Source: Saprospiraceae bacterium (GTDB taxonomy: Bacteria > Bacteroidota > Bacteroidia > Chitinophagales > Saprospiraceae). From it: DNA of 64,000 nt. Position numbers and translations under genes: made by a program. The stretch lies in NCBI GenBank assembly GCA_019187225.1, contig JABAQQ010000026.1, forward strand, positions 1-64,000. The letters are read 5' to 3'. Shown here piece by piece: positions 61,221 through 64,000 of this stretch (positions are counted from its first letter, which is position 1; each line of letters begins with the position of its first letter). The notes below the pieces were generated by a model. The model had not been told where the DNA came from. It saw only the letters and a list, made by a program, of their open reading frames with translations, and did no database searches.

Positions 61221-61700
61221 ATGAAAAATATCCTTTTTGCTTTCGCCATGCTGCTCGCAGCCACCTCCAGCGCCCAAGACAACACCGAAGATTCCGAGCC
61301 CTTCACCAACAAAGGTTTGTTCAACGGCAAATGCACGCTTCCTTCCGGCACCCTGATCATCCTGGAAACCACTGAAAAGATCTTCTCCGACCAGGTGACC
61401 GTAGGCAAAACGATCCAGTTCCGCGTCCGTACCAACGTCATCGCCGAGAAAGAAGTCGTGATCCGCACGGGCGCCCTCGCCCTCGGTCGCGTAAAATCCA
61501 TCGAACCCTCCACCTACAACAATCCGGAAGATATCCGCATCGAACTCCAGTACGTGCAAGCCGTGGACGGCCAGATGGTGCCGCTGAGCGGTCAGGAAGA
61601 AAGCCTGCGCGGACAGTTTACCGGTCAGGGCACGGCAGTGGAGACGGGGACGAGCCTGACGGCATATGTGATGAACGAAGTAAAAATAAAGGCCGACTGA
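61221..61700 (+). CDS. Small secreted GAxAxGxV-family protein, cassette 2 gene B
   Basis: This 159-residue protein has a signal peptide (MKNILFAFAMLLAATSSAQ). It is almost identical to the protein at 51414 (about seven substitutions, including SSA context, P/S, V/I, E/D, L/Q, S/T and I/V changes). This implies a recent duplication, or gene conversion that keeps the copies alike. It has the same core motifs (GKTIQFRVRTNV, RTGALALGRVKSI, AVDGQMVPLSG) and lacks the four cysteines of gene A. It is followed by a terminator of the same sequence type as in cassette 1. Function unknown. Confidence 0.75.
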   Translation: MKNILFAFAMLLAATSSAQDNTEDSEPFTNKGLFNGKCTLPSGTLIILETTEKIFSDQVTVGKTIQFRVRTNVIAEKEVVIRTGALALGRVKSIEPSTYNNPEDIRIELQYVQAVDGQMVPLSGQEESLRGQFTGQGTAVETGTSLTAYVMNEVKIKAD

Positions 61701-61724
61701 AGACTACATTTGGGTTTGACGTGG

Positions 61725-61756
61725 CCCCGGAGCGCTTGACGGCGCTTCGGGGTTTT
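61725..61756 (+). terminator. Terminator of cassette 2
   Basis: Stem ccccggagcgc/gcgcttcgggg with one G-T wobble and a 6-nt loop, then four T. It matches the cassette 1 terminator almost base for base. Confidence 0.85.
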
Positions 61757-61796
61757 CTCTTTTTCAGCAGGCAGACGCCGGGCAAGGGACTACAAT

Positions 61797-62888
61797 TTAT
61801 CCATTCTCTCCGTAAAGCGCCCAATGCGTCAACTTTCCGCCCGGGTCCAACACCAGAATGATGGAAGGATATACCCGGAGCTGCCCGGCAGATGTTTCTA
61901 CAGTGCGGACAGGTGTCCCATAAGCGGTATCAATTTCGGCTTGACCGGCTCCGATACCGAGATTTTTTACAGTCCGGCCTGTATACGCGGGGCCGGTTAG
62001 TAAAAAATAAGTTTGTTGCCCGGTGGCAGTGTTGTCGCTGAAATAAAATCGGGAATTGGGGCCCGGATGCAGATTGTGGTACAATCTGATTTGCGGATTC
62101 AAAGCGATTTCACTTTTCGGATCGGGCTCCGGAATGTTGAATGGATCCATCAACGAAATGTTGTCTATGGTTTCGATTCCTCCTGACAGGTCGAAATTGC
62201 CTGCGGGCGCAGGAATTTCCTGATCCAGCAATATCTTCAGATTGTGTTCAGCCAGCGCGCTGCCTTGCCCGGCTGCCGTTTTGAATGCCTTCTCTGCCTG
62301 GGTTGTATCGCCTTGCAGGGCGTGAAGAATGCCGAGTAACACCTGCACATCCACAAGCGTTTTGTTATATCCGGATTGATCGGCTGCCCGATTCGCATCC
62401 GATTGCGCTTTTTGGACTTCGCCCAACAATACATAAGCGCAGGCTCTGTTGAGGTAAGCCGGCGCATATGCGGCATCCAATTGAATGGCCGAGTCAAAAT
62501 GGGCGATGGCTTCCCGGAGCAGGCGCGTGCGGATTTCCTTAAAGTCATTGCCACCGCGCGCGCTTACGGTTTTCAGGTCGAGTTCCACCGGGTAGTGGAA
62601 TTTTACCTCCGGCTCTTTGGGGCGGAAATAGTTGCGCGCAGCAAGTATAGCCACTACGCCGGCATTATTGAAAACCTGTTTATTGGAAGTATCCCGCAAT
62701 GCAAAAGCAAAATAAGCGTGCGCATCTTCGTACTTGCCGATGGCTGTGAGCAGGTAGGCCGTTTCAAGCACTTCATTGAGGATGGAAGTGCCTGTTTCCC
62801 CTGCGGCACGTCCTTCCCCTTTTTCGCCTTGGGTGAAAGCAGCGTTGATAAGAAGGAGGGTTACAAGCAGACAGGTCGTATTTTTCAT
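61797..62888 (-). CDS. Secreted TPR-repeat protein
   Basis: This 363-residue protein starts at the ATG at 62888 (MKNTTCLLVTLLLINAAFTQ signal); an ATG at 62921 adds a poor hydrophilic leader. Residues ~45-230 hold TPR-like helix pairs (LETAYLLTAIGKYEDAHAYF, AIAHFDSAIQLDAAYAPAYL, NRACAYVLLGEVQKAQSDAN, QVLLGILHALQGDTTQAEKAF). Residues ~250-363 form a beta-rich C-terminal part (FYFSDNTATGQQTYFLLTGP) of unknown type. It is on the same strand as, and 128 nt downstream of, the caspase-domain gene at the window's right edge, which suggests a joint operon. A scaffold or sensor for that protease is possible but not shown. Confidence 0.7.
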   Translation of the reverse strand: MKNTTCLLVTLLLINAAFTQGEKGEGRAAGETGTSILNEVLETAYLLTAIGKYEDAHAYFAFALRDTSNKQVFNNAGVVAILAARNYFRPKEPEVKFHYPVELDLKTVSARGGNDFKEIRTRLLREAIAHFDSAIQLDAAYAPAYLNRACAYVLLGEVQKAQSDANRAADQSGYNKTLVDVQVLLGILHALQGDTTQAEKAFKTAAGQGSALAEHNLKILLDQEIPAPAGNFDLSGGIETIDNISLMDPFNIPEPDPKSEIALNPQIRLYHNLHPGPNSRFYFSDNTATGQQTYFLLTGPAYTGRTVKNLGIGAGQAEIDTAYGTPVRTVETSAGQLRVYPSIILVLDPGGKLTHWALYGENG

Positions 62889-62950
62889 CTTGCGGGGTGA
62901 TTGTTCGAAAAAGTGCGTCAAAGTACGTTCAATATTTCAATCGGCTTTCT

Positions 62951-63018
62951 GTGGGGATCATCCCCACCGCCTGGTTGTCAAACGAGGTGTCACCTCTCCT
63001 TCGTCGAGATGTCACCTC
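62951..63018. repeat. Palindromes between the TPR and caspase genes
   Basis: gtggggat-c-atccccac (62951-62967) is a perfect hairpin. gaggtgtcacctc (62984-62996) and gagatgtcacctc (63006-63018) are near-identical copies, the first itself a palindrome; the second overlaps the end of the caspase-domain gene. They look like a dispersed intergenic repeat rather than a terminator, as no T tract follows. Confidence 0.5.
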
Positions 63019-64000
63019 ATTTTGCAACCATGCCCGACACCTTCCCCACAATCGCTGCCACTAACCCCGGTACGTCGCTCTTTTTCCCGGCCACCAGAAA
63101 CTCGCCTTTCGATTCTTTGCCTTTGTACAAGCGCCCACGCACTTCCACGTCGTCGCCTGTGATGGTGTAGCGGCCTTTCATGGAGTAGGCGTTTTCGTAT
63201 TCATTCACATCCACATAGAGCATTTCGGCTTGCGCGCCTTTGGCGGTGATGCGGCGGAAGTAGTCGGCCAGCGCGGAGGTCAGTCCCAAGCCGTCGTCGA
63301 AGGTAGCCTCGTCCTGAAAATTGTTGCGGATAAATACCGGTTTCACCTGCGCCACCGGGATTTTCACGCTGGCATCCACGATGCCGATGTCGAAACTCGC
63401 GCCGGTGGCGGGGAAGGCAAGTACCGGCGTTTGGATGCCGCCGATGCCTTTGGCGAGTTCGGGTACTTTGTCGCGGGAATACTGGAACAGGGTCATCACG
63501 TCCACACGCTTGTCTTCGGTGAGCGCCAGACCGCTCATGCCTTGCAGCACGGTATAGGTGAGCAAACCCTGGCCGAATTCACTGGCTTCGTAACTTACTT
63601 TGTCTGCCGCGCTGCCGGTGAGAATGAACATGCCGGTGCGGTCTTTCATGCGATCGAGTGCGCGCACTTGCGACGAACTGAGGTCTTTGCGACCGGCAGC
63701 CACGTCCTCGACGAGTTTTCCCGAATTGCAGGCGTCGAGTATCAGCACCTGTTTGAGGGCGGCGATGGACTTGACCCATTCGGTAAATTCGGTGGAGGAA
63801 ATCGCGTAATTCTGTCGTATTTCGGGGTCGCCGAGGTTTTCGCTGGCGATGTCTTTGGTCAAATAATAGAACTGGGAATTTTCCGCTGTGCCGTAGTTGA
63901 CGCCGTGTCCGGAACCGTAAATGATCAGTACATCCTGCGATTGGGCTTTGGCCGCAATGTCGGCAAATGCCTGCCGGATGTTGGTTTTGCTGGAAATATC
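63017..64000 (-). CDS. Caspase-domain (peptidase C14) protein, 3' part
   Basis: The reading frame is open to the right edge, so the N-terminus lies outside the window; 327 codons are visible. The visible part begins inside the caspase fold: VLIIYGSGHGVNYG holds the catalytic His, and VLILDACNSGKL holds the catalytic Cys. Later FILTGSAADKVSYE and GQGLLTYTVLQGM are typical of the family. The C-terminal ~150 residues are an extra beta domain (VKPVFIRNNFQDEATF, MLYVDVNEYENAYSM, DDVEVRGRLYKG). It is a second caspase-like protease, separate from the one at 35471 and with a different flanking architecture. It is probably cotranscribed with the TPR gene downstream. An apparent start at 63862 is only an internal TTG. 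Confidence 0.85.
   Translation of the reverse strand, partial: DISSKTNIRQAFADIAAKAQSQDVLIIYGSGHGVNYGTAENSQFYYLTKDIASENLGDPEIRQNYAISSTEFTEWVKSIAALKQVLILDACNSGKLVEDVAAGRKDLSSSQVRALDRMKDRTGMFILTGSAADKVSYEASEFGQGLLTYTVLQGMSGLALTEDKRVDVMTLFQYSRDKVPELAKGIGGIQTPVLAFPATGASFDIGIVDASVKIPVAQVKPVFIRNNFQDEATFDDGLGLTSALADYFRRITAKGAQAEMLYVDVNEYENAYSMKGRYTITGDDVEVRGRLYKGKESKGEFLVAGKKSDVPGLVAAIVGKVSGMVAK

Noticed and set aside
63017-63862. Complete gene starting at 63862
   Set aside because: That start is an internal TTG; the frame continues upstream through the catalytic GSGHG to the window edge.

Overview
The window looks like a chromosomal segment of a Bacteroidota bacterium, most probably of the Saprospiria (Saprospiraceae/Lewinella/Haliscomenobacter-like). 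The evidence is a density of type IX secretion (T9SS) cargo with type A and type B (gliding-motility-type) C-terminal sorting domains, a PorP/SprF protein, promoters of the Bacteroidota TTG-N20-TAnnTTTG type, and dispersed repeats typical of the phylum. The lineage is inferred from content; no rRNA is present.

Layout. 1-14.4 kb: the tail of a T9SS protein, a secreted PhoX-like protein, a 2,232-residue DUF4397 repeat protein, an unrecognised helical protein, and a secreted Asp-box/DUF7619 protein. 14.4-14.9 kb: an Uma2-type nuclease pseudogene and a long inverted repeat. 14.9-19.4 kb: a 14-module Cys-rich secreted protein. 19.6-21.3 kb: a DgkA-type lipid kinase, a small membrane protein, and two tRNA-Ser genes flanking a tandem repeat and a GIY-YIG gene. 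21.3-33.6 kb: two adjacent giant type B adhesin-like genes with nearly identical 3' ends. 33.7-43.9 kb: small secreted beta-rich proteins, a caspase-domain protein, PorP/SprF, a CHAT/TPR protein, and a sigma/anti-sigma pair. 44.2-50.5 kb: a tail-fibre-like S74 protein, a short type B protein and an NlpC/P60-type lipoprotein. 50.8-61.8 kb: a duplicated two-gene cassette of the small secreted family on either side of an AAA ATPase and a third giant type B protein. 61.8-64 kb: a TPR protein and the 3' part of a second caspase-domain gene.

The most interesting signal is a bipartite 29-nt motif, GGGTACC-N13-TTCCACTYA. I find six copies with exactly the same spacing, all intergenic and all directly upstream of genes: the sigma-factor gene itself, both sides of the divergent intergenic region at 34.7 kb (small secreted genes; small secreted-caspase-PorP/SprF operon), the NlpC/P60 lipoprotein, and both copies of the small-secreted-protein cassette. 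Read as GGGTACC-N16-CACTYA it has the geometry of an ECF sigma promoter. I infer a self-regulated envelope regulon built around seven paralogues of one undescribed small secreted family, together with a caspase-like protease, a T9SS outer-membrane partner and a putative cell-wall hydrolase.

A second theme is modular evolution of very large secreted proteins: seven-blade repeat arrays, an FGE-like domain without catalytic cysteines, a metalloprotease domain that has lost its zinc ligands, AT-rich modules inside GC-rich genes, and apparent gene conversion between neighbours.
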